Assembly: GCA_947492475.1 (NCBI GenBank)
Contig: CANLNM010000003.1
Coordinates: 248,001-312,000, forward strand
DNA: 64,000 nt
Source of the DNA: an uncultured Paracoccaceae bacterium
Lineage (GTDB): Bacteria; Pseudomonadota; Alphaproteobacteria; Rhodobacterales; Rhodobacteraceae
Direction of reading: 5' to 3'
The position numbers and the translations under genes are program-made. Position 1 is the stretch's first letter. Each line of letters starts with the position of its first letter. Shown piece by piece: positions 38,168-47,800 of this stretch. Below the pieces are notes generated by a model that was given only the letters and a program-made list of their open reading frames with translations, was not told where the DNA came from and made no database searches.

Positions 38168-39824
38168 AAAATACCGCATTCGCCGCAGCGAACCGCTTGC
38201 TGCGGCCCCCACTTCGGTTCCCGAGGATGGGACAGCTGCGTCAGCGGCCCAACCCGCGATCACGTTCCCAGACCTGTCAGATGGGTCGGTTTCGTCGCCG
38301 CAGCCCGTTCGCGAAGGTCAGGTCGACAGCACTGCGTCCGTTGCGTCGGAAACCGATATCAATGCGATCCGCAAAGAGGGGCTGACGGGCCGGCAATTAC
38401 GCATGGCGCGGCGTGTGGCCCAGAAACAGGGGCTTGCTGTTACGTCAGATTTCGACGCAGTCCGGCAATTGCGCGCCAAAGGCATCGATCCGTTTCAGCG
38501 TGCCAATATCCTTGAACTCGTTTCTCCTGAGGATCCGACGGGGCCGCAAATGGCCGACGGTGGCCCGCCTGCGGGCAAACCACCACAATTGCCCCAAACC
38601 GTTCCCGGCAACGCCAACAAAGGCAAACAACTGGCGCGGATCAAACCAGAACAGGTTCCGTCGACCGACGTAAACAAGCCCTCTTCTGCGGATCGTCGCG
38701 CTGGGGAAATTCGCGAAATTCAACGTGATATCGCCAAGCGTCGCCGCAAAAAACTGGTCATGCTTGCCTCGCGGCTGGCTGTGTTTGTCATGCTGCCCAC
38801 ATTTATTGTTGGTTGGTATTTTGCCTTTGCCGCCGCGCCGATGTACGCCACATTCGCCGAATTCACCGTCCAAAAGGCCGAAGGGTCATCCAGCGGGATC
38901 GGCGATCTGTTTGGCGGCAGCGGCTTTGGATCACAGCAGGATTCATCCGGCGTTCAGAGTTTCCTAACGTCGCGCGATGCGATGATCCGACTGGACGAAG
39001 AACACGGATATGTGGCCCATTTCAGCAATCCTGACATCGACGCCATCCAACGCCTGTCCGAAAATGCCACCTACGAAGAGGCTTATGGTCTTTATTCTGA
39101 CAACGTCAAAGTGGGCTATGATCCAACGTCAGGCGGGTTGTTGAAAATGGAAGTTGTGGCCGCGTCACCAGAGGCCGCCCAGCAATTTTCCGAAGCGTTG
39201 ATTTCTTATGCCGAAGAAATGGTCGACGCCCAAACCGAACGGTTGCGCCGGGATCAGATGGCCGATGCCCGCACCGCCTATCAAGAGGCCGAAGAGCGTC
39301 GTTCTGAAGCGCTTGCGCAGTTGGTTGAAGCACAACAAGCCACGTCTGCCACCGATGCGGCCTCAGAAAACTCTTTGATTTTGGGGCAGTTACAGCAATT
39401 GAACACGGCCCTGTTGGATAAAAGGCTGACCTTGGATTCATTCCTGACCCGTGCGCGCCCCAATCAGGCCCGCGTCGATGCGCTGCGCACTGAAATTGCC
39501 AGTATCGAACGTCAGATTTCCGTCATCCGGCAGGAAATCGGCAGTTCGCGTGCGACCGATAATACCGCCCTGCGAATTTCCGAGGAAAACTATACATTCC
39601 AGACACTTATGGTCCAGCAAAGCCTGCAATCACTGGAAGCGTCCCGCATAGAAGCCAATCGTCAGATCACTTATCTGACGCTGAATGTGCGCCCGGTTGC
39701 CCCTGACAAAGCGACCTATCCAAGGGTTTTTGAAAACACGATGGTGGCGTTTTTGATTTTTGCGGGTATTTACCTGATGATCTCTTTGACGGCGTCGATT
39801 TTGCGCGAACAGGTATCTTCGTAA
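38145..39824 (+). CDS. Capsule polysaccharide export inner-membrane protein (KpsE/Wzz-like)
   Basis: A 559-residue protein. A long cytoplasmic N-terminus of ~200 residues (Pro/Ala-rich with a basic patch) is unusual; it is followed by a membrane helix ([18 protein letters not shown]), a periplasmic coiled-coil-rich domain (about 240-525) and a C-terminal helix ([19 protein letters not shown]). This two-helix polysaccharide co-polymerase layout matches KpsE, which links the ABC exporter to the outer-membrane KpsD. Its stop overlaps the kdsA start by one base. Confidence 0.85.
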   Translation: MTTKPKARKYRIRRSEPLAAAPTSVPEDGTAASAAQPAITFPDLSDGSVSSPQPVREGQVDSTASVASETDINAIRKEGLTGRQLRMARRVAQKQGLAVTSDFDAVRQLRAKGIDPFQRANILELVSPEDPTGPQMADGGPPAGKPPQLPQTVPGNANKGKQLARIKPEQVPSTDVNKPSSADRRAGEIREIQRDIAKRRRKKLVMLASRLAVFVMLPTFIVGWYFAFAAAPMYATFAEFTVQKAEGSSSGIGDLFGGSGFGSQQDSSGVQSFLTSRDAMIRLDEEHGYVAHFSNPDIDAIQRLSENATYEEAYGLYSDNVKVGYDPTSGGLLKMEVVAASPEAAQQFSEALISYAEEMVDAQTERLRRDQMADARTAYQEAEERRSEALAQLVEAQQATSATDAASENSLILGQLQQLNTALLDKRLTLDSFLTRARPNQARVDALRTEIASIERQISVIRQEIGSSRATDNTALRISEENYTFQTLMVQQSLQSLEASRIEANRQITYLTLNVRPVAPDKATYPRVFENTMVAFLIFAGIYLMISLTASILREQVSS

Positions 39825-40657
39825 TGAAAAACATCCAAGTTGGGTCACTGACCCTGTCCAATGACGCGCCACTGACCGTCATCGCTGGCCCGTGCCAGTT
39901 GGAATCAGAGGCGCACGCCCTAATGATCGCCACCGCGATGGCGCAGGCCTGTGCTGATGCGGGTGCGCAATTTGTGTTCAAGGGCAGCTTTGACAAAGCC
40001 AATCGCACATCCCTATCGGGCAAACGCGGATTGGGGATTGAGGCAGGCCTAGCGGTCATGCAAACGGTCAAGGACGCGCTTGGCTGTCCGGTTTTGACCG
40101 ACATCCACACGCCAGAACAATGCGCCAGCGTCGCCGAAGTGGTTGATATCATACAGATCCCGGCCTTTTTGTGCCGCCAGACCGATTTGCTGATCGCGGC
40201 CGGAAAAACCGGCGCCGTGATCAATGTAAAAAAGGGCCAATTTTTGGCGCCCTGGGACATGGTCAATGTCGTGTCCAAAATCGAAAGCACCGGAAATCAC
40301 AACATTCTGTTGACCGAACGCGGTGCGTCATTTGGCTATAACACCTTGGTGGCTGACATGCGGTCCCTGCCCGAAATGGCCAAGACCGGCTATCCCGTGG
40401 TGATGGACGCAACCCATTCGGTGCAACAACCCGGCGGTCAGGGCGGATCATCCGGTGGGCAACGCGAATTTGCCCCGGTTATGGCCCGCGCGGCGGTCAG
40501 TTTGGGGATCGCGGCGGTGTTTATCGAAACACACGAAGCGCCAGATACGGCGCCATCTGATGGGCCCAACATGATCCCGTTGGATCAGATGCCGGCCTTG
40601 GTAAACACTTTGATGGCGCTAGACAAAATCGCCAAGGCGGACCCAATCCGACTGTAA
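39824..40657 (+). CDS. kdsA: 3-deoxy-8-phosphooctulonate synthase
   Basis: A 277-residue enzyme that condenses PEP with arabinose-5-phosphate to Kdo-8-phosphate. Motifs: [23 protein letters not shown] and [11 protein letters not shown]. It is coupled (TAATG) to the capsule export genes, which suggests that it feeds Kdo for capsule assembly as well as lipid A; the Kdo linker of group 2 capsules makes this pairing sensible. Confidence 0.94.
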   Translation: MKNIQVGSLTLSNDAPLTVIAGPCQLESEAHALMIATAMAQACADAGAQFVFKGSFDKANRTSLSGKRGLGIEAGLAVMQTVKDALGCPVLTDIHTPEQCASVAEVVDIIQIPAFLCRQTDLLIAAGKTGAVINVKKGQFLAPWDMVNVVSKIESTGNHNILLTERGASFGYNTLVADMRSLPEMAKTGYPVVMDATHSVQQPGGQGGSSGGQREFAPVMARAAVSLGIAAVFIETHEAPDTAPSDGPNMIPLDQMPALVNTLMALDKIAKADPIRL

Positions 40658-40737
40658 TCCTGTCGGGAAATCCTGACTTGGACATTGGGCAGCTCCTGCT
40701 TATGGTCGCGATAACTGATCCATAAAAGCGATTTATC

Positions 40738-42075
40738 ATGTCCATATTCCGCCGCCTCGCCTTTGTTTTTGCTTTGTTGTTTGTCGCGTTGCCTGCAACC
40801 GGCCCCACCCTGGCCCAAGACGCGACAGACACAGCGCCGATGGGGGCGATCACCCCGCAGGATAGCGCGCAATTGGACGCCGATATCGCGGTGCGACTGC
40901 GTGAAATTCTAGAAGAAATGGCCAATTACCCCGACGTCACCGTCGCCGTCAGCGAAGGCATCGTGACCTTTCGCGGCACGGCGACAACGCAGGCGGATGC
41001 CGATGCTCTCAGCGAATTGGCCGCCCGCATCGAAGGTGTGGTGACAGTGCGCAACGACGTGACAGAAACATCTGACATTGTTGAACGCCTCAACCCTGCC
41101 ATCGAACGGTTCAAAGAACGCGCCGCGCAATTCCTGAACTTTTTGCCCATCGCCGTGATCGCGGCACTGGTTTTTGGGTTGATCGTCTGGATTGGGTTTC
41201 GCATCGCACGCGCGCATCAACCTTGGGAACGGTTAGCCCCAAATGCGTTTATCGCTGACCTCTACCGGCACATTCTGCGCATCGCGTTTGTGATTGTCGG
41301 GGTTGTTCTGGCGCTTGATATCATGAACGCCACGGCCCTGCTGTCGACGATCCTTGGCGCGGCTGGGATCATCGGTTTGGCCATTGGTTTTGCGGTGCGC
41401 GATACGGTCGAAAACTTTATCGCCTCTGTCATGTTGTCGATTCGCCAGCCCTTTGCCCCCAATGACACGATTGAAATCAATGGGGACGAAGGCAAAGTCA
41501 TCCGTTTGACCAGCCGTGCGACCATCCTGCTCAGCTTTGACGGCAATCATATCCGCATTCCGAATGCGACCGTGTTCAAAAGCCGGATCGTGAACTATTC
41601 GCGCAACCCGGAACGCCGGTTCAAACTGACCCTCTGTGTGGATTCGTCCGCCGACCTCGCAGAAATGCGGAATTTGGCCATTAAGACGGTCCAAGAGCTT
41701 CCTTTTACGCTGGAACACCCCGCATCCAATGCATGGCTGGGCGACATTACTGACGGTGGCACGCAGATCACCATTGTCGGCTGGATCGATCAGCGCGAAA
41801 CATCCCTTGTGCGGGCCCGCGGCGAAGCGTTGCGATTCGTTAAACATGCAATCGAGGCCGCCGGTGTCGAAATCCCCGACACGACCTATCGGATTGTGAT
41901 GAACCATCCTGATTCGGTGGAGTTGACCCCTGCACCGGTTCACAGCACCGCCCCGGCCCCTCAGGCAGAGGACGTAAAAGCCTCTTCTGAAGAGGAATTG
42001 GACCGGATTGTGCAGGCAGAACGCGACACAGGCGAAGGCGAAGACCTGCTGCGCAATGATGCTCTGAAAGAATAA
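40738..42075 (+). CDS. BON-domain mechanosensitive channel (MscS family)
   Basis: A 445-residue protein: signal-like N-terminus (RRLAFVFALLFVALPATGPT), a periplasmic BON domain (about 45-115, VTVAVSEGIVTFRGTATT), then three membrane helices including a pore-type helix (LGAAGIIGLAIGFAVRDTVENF), the MscS beta domain (TIEINGDEGKVIRLTSRAT) and an acidic cytoplasmic tail. It probably releases osmolytes on hypo-osmotic shock. The BON domain may tether it to the envelope. Confidence 0.9.
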   Translation: MSIFRRLAFVFALLFVALPATGPTLAQDATDTAPMGAITPQDSAQLDADIAVRLREILEEMANYPDVTVAVSEGIVTFRGTATTQADADALSELAARIEGVVTVRNDVTETSDIVERLNPAIERFKERAAQFLNFLPIAVIAALVFGLIVWIGFRIARAHQPWERLAPNAFIADLYRHILRIAFVIVGVVLALDIMNATALLSTILGAAGIIGLAIGFAVRDTVENFIASVMLSIRQPFAPNDTIEINGDEGKVIRLTSRATILLSFDGNHIRIPNATVFKSRIVNYSRNPERRFKLTLCVDSSADLAEMRNLAIKTVQELPFTLEHPASNAWLGDITDGGTQITIVGWIDQRETSLVRARGEALRFVKHAIEAAGVEIPDTTYRIVMNHPDSVELTPAPVHSTAPAPQAEDVKASSEEELDRIVQAERDTGEGEDLLRNDALKE

Positions 42076-42096
42076 CATTTTTTTGTCAAAACTCTC

Positions 42097-42125
42097 TTGA
42101 ACACTTCGCCAGTTCTCAGTATCAA
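42097..42125 (+). promoter_or_regulatory. Promoter of tRNA-Gln
   Basis: TTGAAC (42097-42102) and TATCAA (42120-42125) are separated by 17 bp and end 12 bp before the tRNA gene. Confidence 0.6.
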
Positions 42126-42137
42126 CCGCTTCGCTGA

Positions 42138-42212
42138 TGGGGTGTAGCCAAGTGGTAAGGCAACGCTTTTTGGTAGCGTGCACCGTAGGTTCGAATCCTA
42201 CCACCCCAGCCA
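42138..42212 (+). tRNA. tRNA-Gln (anticodon TTG), CCA encoded
   Basis: A 75-nt cloverleaf: acceptor TGGGGTG pairs with CACCCCA, the anticodon arm is ACGCT-TTTTGGT-AGCGT giving anticodon TTG, the T arm is TAGG-TTCGAAT-CCTA, discriminator G and encoded CCA. It is intact. The Tn7-like transposon begins 14 nt after its end, so this gene is probably the transposon's recognition site. Confidence 0.96.
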
Positions 42213-42220
42213 GCCTTTCT

Positions 42221-42225
42221 CTTGT
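42221..42225. repeat. Left copy of 5-bp target-site duplication CTTGT
   Basis: CTTGT directly precedes the transposon's left end and recurs directly after the right end (63809-63813). Five-bp duplications are the rule for Tn7-like and related DDE transposons. Confidence 0.9.
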
Positions 42226-42295
42226 TGTACCGTCCGGCGTGAATCGCGACTTGTCCGGCGAGAAGCGCAACTTATGTCGGGTAAGAGGGCAACTT
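42226..42295. repeat. Left transposon end: terminal repeat and tandem TnsB-type sites
   Basis: The terminal repeat TGTACCGTCCGGCGTGAA occupies 42226-42243. Three direct repeats follow one another: 42232-42252 (GTCCGGCG...GCGACTT), 42253-42273 (GTCCGGCG...GCAACTT) and 42276-42295 (GTCGGGTA...GCAACTT). A weaker fourth copy may lie at 42343-42361. Confidence 0.9.
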
Positions 42296-42413
42296 CGCGC
42301 ACATTCTTCGGTTTTTGGGCCTTTTGAGTGCCATAGGGTGCATGTCATCGGCAAGGCAACCGATTGGTAGTCAAAGGCCGGTAAACTCAAGTGCGCCCGC
42401 AATGAAATTGTAG

Positions 42414-44852
42414 TTATTCCTCAAAGCTGTACACTTCAATATCATCCCGCATCAGATAGAACGCCATTGGCACAAATTCAGTGTGCAGGTCTTGACCCGC
42501 AGTTAAAAGCATTCGGTGGGTATGATTGTGGTATATGCCTCCGTGGGGAAGCAAACATCTTATCTTACCGGCAAAACTCAGCAAACCCTTTCGAGCTATG
42601 TTCGCTTTAGCCGCGTCAGATGCCTGGCTAAATTTCTCTTCGAGACTTACGGCTTTATCCGCACCACTTTCAGACATAGCAAATTCGTAGAGTTCTTGAA
42701 TGAAGTCTCTGTATTTTCTAAAATTTCCTCTCGATGCAAGGTCGGCGACCTGAGGGATATCCAAGACAAACCTATGTTCCGTCTGTTCGAACAATTTGAT
42801 CAATGCCGAAGCCTTGGGCACAACAATGCCAAGATCTCGCCTTTGGGACTTTTGTAGTTCTCGCCACCGGAACAAGCTATCCGTTATGACAAACGCCCCA
42901 GTAAGCTGAGCTAGGTAAAGGGTCATCTCAAGGTTCGGAGACATGTTGAGCATCAGTAATTGCCCATCATCTTTTCCTTGTTCGGCGTCGAGATCTTTGA
43001 GTATCGCAAGGGGATCAGCCTCGTTTTCCTTAGTAATGTGGTCAAGAAGCCTATCAATTCCAGCATCGTTGATGTCCGGTATCGCATTCTTTATGTTTGA
43101 CCGCCGGAAGCTTTTGGGCATTGTTCTGATCGATCGGCGCATATCATCCATTTGCGCCCATTTTGAGCGTGGGTCGTCATCTATGTTGTGCTTTTCACCC
43201 TCGTTGCGCTGCTGTGAAAGCGAGAACATTTGCTCTCTTAGGTGTTGATCAAAGATACATGGGTCAGGAATGAAATTGATGGCACCAGACTCGATGAACG
43301 GAATCAATTTGACTAGTAGGACGACACTTTTAATTAATTCTTGCCTATATTGCTCTGGATTTTCGATAGGGCTAAAGTCTGGTTGTACCACCCTCGGATG
43401 AACCATTGGGTTTTGTACTATGATTTCCCCAAAGAAGAGGGTGCTTCCTAGTAAAAATTCATCGGCAAGCCTAGGATCGACTATCCCGGTGAAAACTGCC
43501 CGTGCCCGACCATCAGGTTTAGGAAGCAAGCTTTGGAGGTTCGTTTCTAGTGGCCAGAGTGAGGCAAATATCTTGTAAATCGTACTTATCTGATCACTTG
43601 TAATATTACGCCTGACCTGCGCCCAGTCTTGCTCCTCATTAAGCTTCAATACATTTGTAATTCCCCGGAAAAGCAGGATGTTCCGTTCTCTTATGCTAAG
43701 CTCCGTCCACGAAGGCCTTAGTTCAGGCCGCAAGTGTTTACAGCACTTCTTAAACTTCTCTCCTGACCCGCATCTACAGAAGTCGTTTGGTTTGGGTGCG
43801 GGCTTTTTGTGCTTTTTTTGAAGATGCTCAAATGGCTTTTCAGTTCTCCCAAATTTGTCTTGATAGTGAACGGTGCCATCCTCATAGCGAGCAAACATCT
43901 CACCACCGAAGTGCCAAAGCTGGTCTTTAGGAGGTGTCAAAACGTCCCGAAGGTCTTTCCAACTGCAATCAACAGATTTTTCCGGATACAACCAATCACG
44001 GTGCCCTGCCGCAATATATCTCCGAGCGCGCGCTTTCAGGATGAAGTTGATCTTCGTAACCTCTTCATCCGTCAGCTTTCGTTCCTTGATGAATGCATCT
44101 GTTCGAGCCATTGAATTTCTAAAATTCTTGGGAAAGGTGCGTTTTTCGGTCGGATCAACGTCGTTTGGTGACTCTGCGTACTCAAGATTCGACAGGATTA
44201 AGCAATGCTCACCACTCATAGGAAACAGCGTTTGCGATCCTTTGAGAGCGATTGCCGGATCGTTCGGATATGCGCATGCTTTGTGATTTGGAGGATACGC
44301 ATGATTGAAGACAGTGACAGGGTGATCAGTCAAAATGAATTTCACTGAGGAGTCTGCGGCAGAAACGATTTCTCGCGAACCTTCCGTCCACAATGTACAG
44401 TTCATATTTCGGACGCCCTGCATCTCCATCATCAGATCATTTTGTGCCAAGGATGGGTATCGCGCACGGATCCAATCCAGTCCTTTCGGGGTTCTGATCT
44501 TTTGCGCATCGAGATATTCAAAGAAGTCCTGGAAGTGGCGATGCCAAAGAGAAACGTCGTCGCCGCAGAATGCTCTGATGGCTCTGGCACCTGCATCATC
44601 GATCTGTCCAAAGAGCTTCCGTTCAATTTCATCATTGATGAAAGGCCCAAAGAAAGTTGAGTATAGATCAGTCTGATAGAAGCACCTGGAAGTGGGCCAG
44701 TTGCGTAGATTCTTCATCGTGATAATTCGACCATCTGGCAGTCTTTTTTGGTCCGGATAAAGATCTAAGTAACTTAACTTATTTCCTTTTTCACCAAAGA
44801 AGGATTTTTGATGCCATTGAGGCACGTAGTGATTATCCCTAGTCTTGGTCAT
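42414..44852 (-). CDS. DUF4238 / SEC-C protein, large (cargo; putative defence component)
   Basis: An 812-residue protein. The N-terminus (NHYVPQWHQKSFF) is a clear DUF4238 opening and that domain spans about 1-300. A SEC-C zinc motif follows at 357-373 (DFCRCGSGEKFKKCCKH). The C-terminal ~430 residues match no family that I recognise; they are mixed alpha/beta with a long acidic/charged middle. No membrane segments. It lies 21 bp after the ATPase gene and is surely co-transcribed with it. DUF4238 proteins are uncharacterised; a role in the defence cluster is inferred from context. Confidence 0.8.
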   Translation of the reverse strand: MTKTRDNHYVPQWHQKSFFGEKGNKLSYLDLYPDQKRLPDGRIITMKNLRNWPTSRCFYQTDLYSTFFGPFINDEIERKLFGQIDDAGARAIRAFCGDDVSLWHRHFQDFFEYLDAQKIRTPKGLDWIRARYPSLAQNDLMMEMQGVRNMNCTLWTEGSREIVSAADSSVKFILTDHPVTVFNHAYPPNHKACAYPNDPAIALKGSQTLFPMSGEHCLILSNLEYAESPNDVDPTEKRTFPKNFRNSMARTDAFIKERKLTDEEVTKINFILKARARRYIAAGHRDWLYPEKSVDCSWKDLRDVLTPPKDQLWHFGGEMFARYEDGTVHYQDKFGRTEKPFEHLQKKHKKPAPKPNDFCRCGSGEKFKKCCKHLRPELRPSWTELSIRERNILLFRGITNVLKLNEEQDWAQVRRNITSDQISTIYKIFASLWPLETNLQSLLPKPDGRARAVFTGIVDPRLADEFLLGSTLFFGEIIVQNPMVHPRVVQPDFSPIENPEQYRQELIKSVVLLVKLIPFIESGAINFIPDPCIFDQHLREQMFSLSQQRNEGEKHNIDDDPRSKWAQMDDMRRSIRTMPKSFRRSNIKNAIPDINDAGIDRLLDHITKENEADPLAILKDLDAEQGKDDGQLLMLNMSPNLEMTLYLAQLTGAFVITDSLFRWRELQKSQRRDLGIVVPKASALIKLFEQTEHRFVLDIPQVADLASRGNFRKYRDFIQELYEFAMSESGADKAVSLEEKFSQASDAAKANIARKGLLSFAGKIRCLLPHGGIYHNHTHRMLLTAGQDLHTEFVPMAFYLMRDDIEVYSFEE

Positions 44853-44873
44853 GTGCTTCCACCGCTATAGCAT

Positions 44874-47800
44874 TTAGTTGAGTGTTCGGAGTTGAACGGT
44901 GAGTACCGTGTCGTCGTACTGAGCCTTCGTTAAGAGATTTGATTTGATTGACGGCATTAGCAAAGGAAGGTCAGATCGTTTGCCCTTTAGCTTGATGACT
45001 TCTGCAAAAAATGTTGCTGCCAAAGGACTTTGGCGATCTTCGAAGAACGCGAGAGCAACAGAAACGAGTTCTTCCCCGCTACGCTCAGCGCGGTTTCGGA
45101 TCTCAGCCCAAGAATATGCGACGCTTTCGACTTCTTTGTCTCGATCCAAGAGCTCGTCTATTTCTGTCAGTGCAGTTTCAATATTCACAAATCTGGAGAA
45201 CCGGCTATCGGTTCTTAGGATTGGGTCCAAGTGTACTTTCCGCCATTCAAAGTAGCCCTTGTCGTTGCAATCCTCCCATAGACTCCAGACAAACATTTGA
45301 TCAAGATGTATCAAGTAGGGCTCCAGAGCTCTTAGCTGATGAGGCCCTTTGATGCCGTTTCGTCCATTATGTTTTATCCCAAAAATTGAAGTAAGATGTT
45401 CAAATAGTTTGCCTTTTTCCTCAGAGGCTAAGTACTGAACATGGAACGTTTCCAAAGCCCAATCAGTCGCCAAGAAGAGCAAGACTTGCAAGTATTTGCG
45501 GCTAGAGGAAAGGTGCTCCCAGTTCTCTCGAATTACCGCCTCTGAAAAACTATCGCATCGTTCGGCCAAAAGCTCAGAGATGGTCCGGTCTGTGTTTCCA
45601 TCATAATCGGAACCTGTTTCAAAGGCATCACGACGACGAGTAAGCTCATTCTTGATCTCTTCCTCAAACCCTTCGGTTCCGAGGTACCGTACAAACTGAA
45701 ACCAGAACCGGCGTTCATCACTACGCAACTTCGTTCTAAGTTGTGGAGCTACCGCGCGGTCACCGAAAAAGCATCGCACCCTCAGGACCTCGTCTTCAAG
45801 CCCGGCGGGTGGGTTGGTTTGTAAGGTTCGGCAGTCCACCAAGTTCATGGATGCACCCCATAGCTGAAAAGCGCGTTTTCGGAGAAAGATGCCGTTTTGT
45901 GTATTGCACCATATCCTTCTAAGCGCCTCCTTGGAGGCATATCCTAGCTTTGCATGTGAACGGTGGCTCTTGTCCCAACTTTGAAGCCGAGAACTAGCCA
46001 AAAAATTGAAACTACCAAGTTTACCTTCAATGCGAGTGTCAATATTCGCAATGAATTCAGCGATGTACACTACCGCCGCAGGGTGATCGACGTTATCAAG
46101 TGAAGCGTAAATCGCGTGATCCATCTCAGGATTAGTTTTGGCATATTCTATAAGCATGCCAATCGACTTGTTGTCGCCAACACGTCTCAATCCTCCGGAC
46201 AAGCCGTATTGGCCAAGATCCCATTGGGTTTGCCTAGCAGAATTTTCTTTCTCGCCTTCTGATGACGTAGGAAAGTTTGCCCATGCGGCCAGCAGTTCCT
46301 CAGTGGGGAACTCATCTGATCCTGCCCCACACGATACCCCGGCAAACAGCAACTCAAACGTAATCTGTCGGCCTTGAGTCTGCATCATGCGCCAACGCTT
46401 CAAGATACTTGGTGCTAAGCCAACATCCGAGCATTCACCAGCGAGATTTAACGCACCCTTCACACCATTTTCGTTGAGGTTTGGATCACAGATCAAATTA
46501 CTCAAATTGTGAAGCCATGCCGGACCGAACGTACTCTTAGCGTAGGAAACAAGCCGGTCTCTATAAAGAGAGTTCACACTAGATTCATGTGCTAGGCAAA
46601 GCCACGCCATTGCTTTGACATCACCGTTTAGAATGCGAGCCTCTCGACCCGCGTGAGTATTTGAGCGCGTCGCTTGCAACAATGTTGAGTAGCGCTCGCC
46701 TTGAAGTCTTGCGATCTCCCATTCGATAGCGCGGCGTTCGGCTTCTCTTGCCGTCCCCATTTTTTCTTCATTCACAAAGTTTTCGCAGAGCTTCAGGATT
46801 TCATCGGAACACTCCTGCCCTTGCTCTATTGCAAGGTTCAATCCTTTGAAGGCGACGAGCGGGTTTGTTCTCATGACTTGTTGCCAAAACTCTTGGGAGA
46901 ATTGTGTTTTTATCGACGCAATGCTCAAGAGTTCGGAGTAAAATGGATCGGCGATATGATCTGCTTCCCACCGACCAGATTCGATGTCTTCTTGAAAAAC
47001 TTGAGACAGCAAGTGATCTCGAACTCGATCATGTCGGAAACTAAGTCGTTTTTGTTTCCCTATTACTTCTTCCCCAACTAGAGAACCTGCTGCTAATAGA
47101 AGTTCTAGGCCCCTTTGGGTTTCACTGTTCTGAAGTCCATCGAAAAGCCTACGTAACTCAGGTTCGCTTGCGCGTTCTTCAATCATCCAACGCGACATTG
47201 CTGCTGCCGCTCTTTCCAATAAATAGATGCTGCAGCCAGCATTAGCAGCGCAACGCTCAAGTTGGTTCGTCACAAATTGATCTACCAGGTTTACAGGTTC
47301 AACCGCTCCATCTGGATCTAAGAGGCCGATCAGCAAGGGATCACTCGCCAAACTGACCGCAATTCCGTCGGCTTTCAGGTCACTGATTGCTTTTGAGCGC
47401 CGATGATACGCCGTTTTAACGGCTGCGCGCGCTTCGAGGTTGGAGAAGGGCTGCAGTTCAATTGACTTTCCGTCTACACTTTTACGAGCTTGATCCGTCA
47501 AGCCCTGCAGGCTCTTAGGCCAAACAGGGCAGAAAACTGTCACGCCAGAAGTCGTTAATCTATCGTCCGCACCCAGTTGTTTCAGGTCATTTGAAAATTG
47601 ATCAACCTTGAGGATCGTAGATGAGGGATCCGAAGCCTTGTTTATGTCCTCGATCCAGAAAAAAATCGCCGCTCCACTAAATAGTTTCTGCAATTCTTGC
47701 AAAGAGTTTCGGAAAGAAAGTTCTGGAGCATACCTAGACAAACTCTTGAACAAAGCCTGTTCTATGGAATGACTTTGGCCTATATCATCGTGATGGACAA

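Noticed and set aside
42138-42212. Integrase-type genomic island at tRNA-Gln with att repeats
   Set aside because: There is no tyrosine integrase and no repeat of the tRNA 3' end at the far side; the 5-bp duplication and TGT/ACA ends fit a transposon instead.
41233-42402. 389-codon minus-strand ORF over the MscS gene, tRNA-Gln and the transposon's left end
   Set aside because: It would run through a tRNA and a transposon junction; the opposite strand holds a clear MscS channel.
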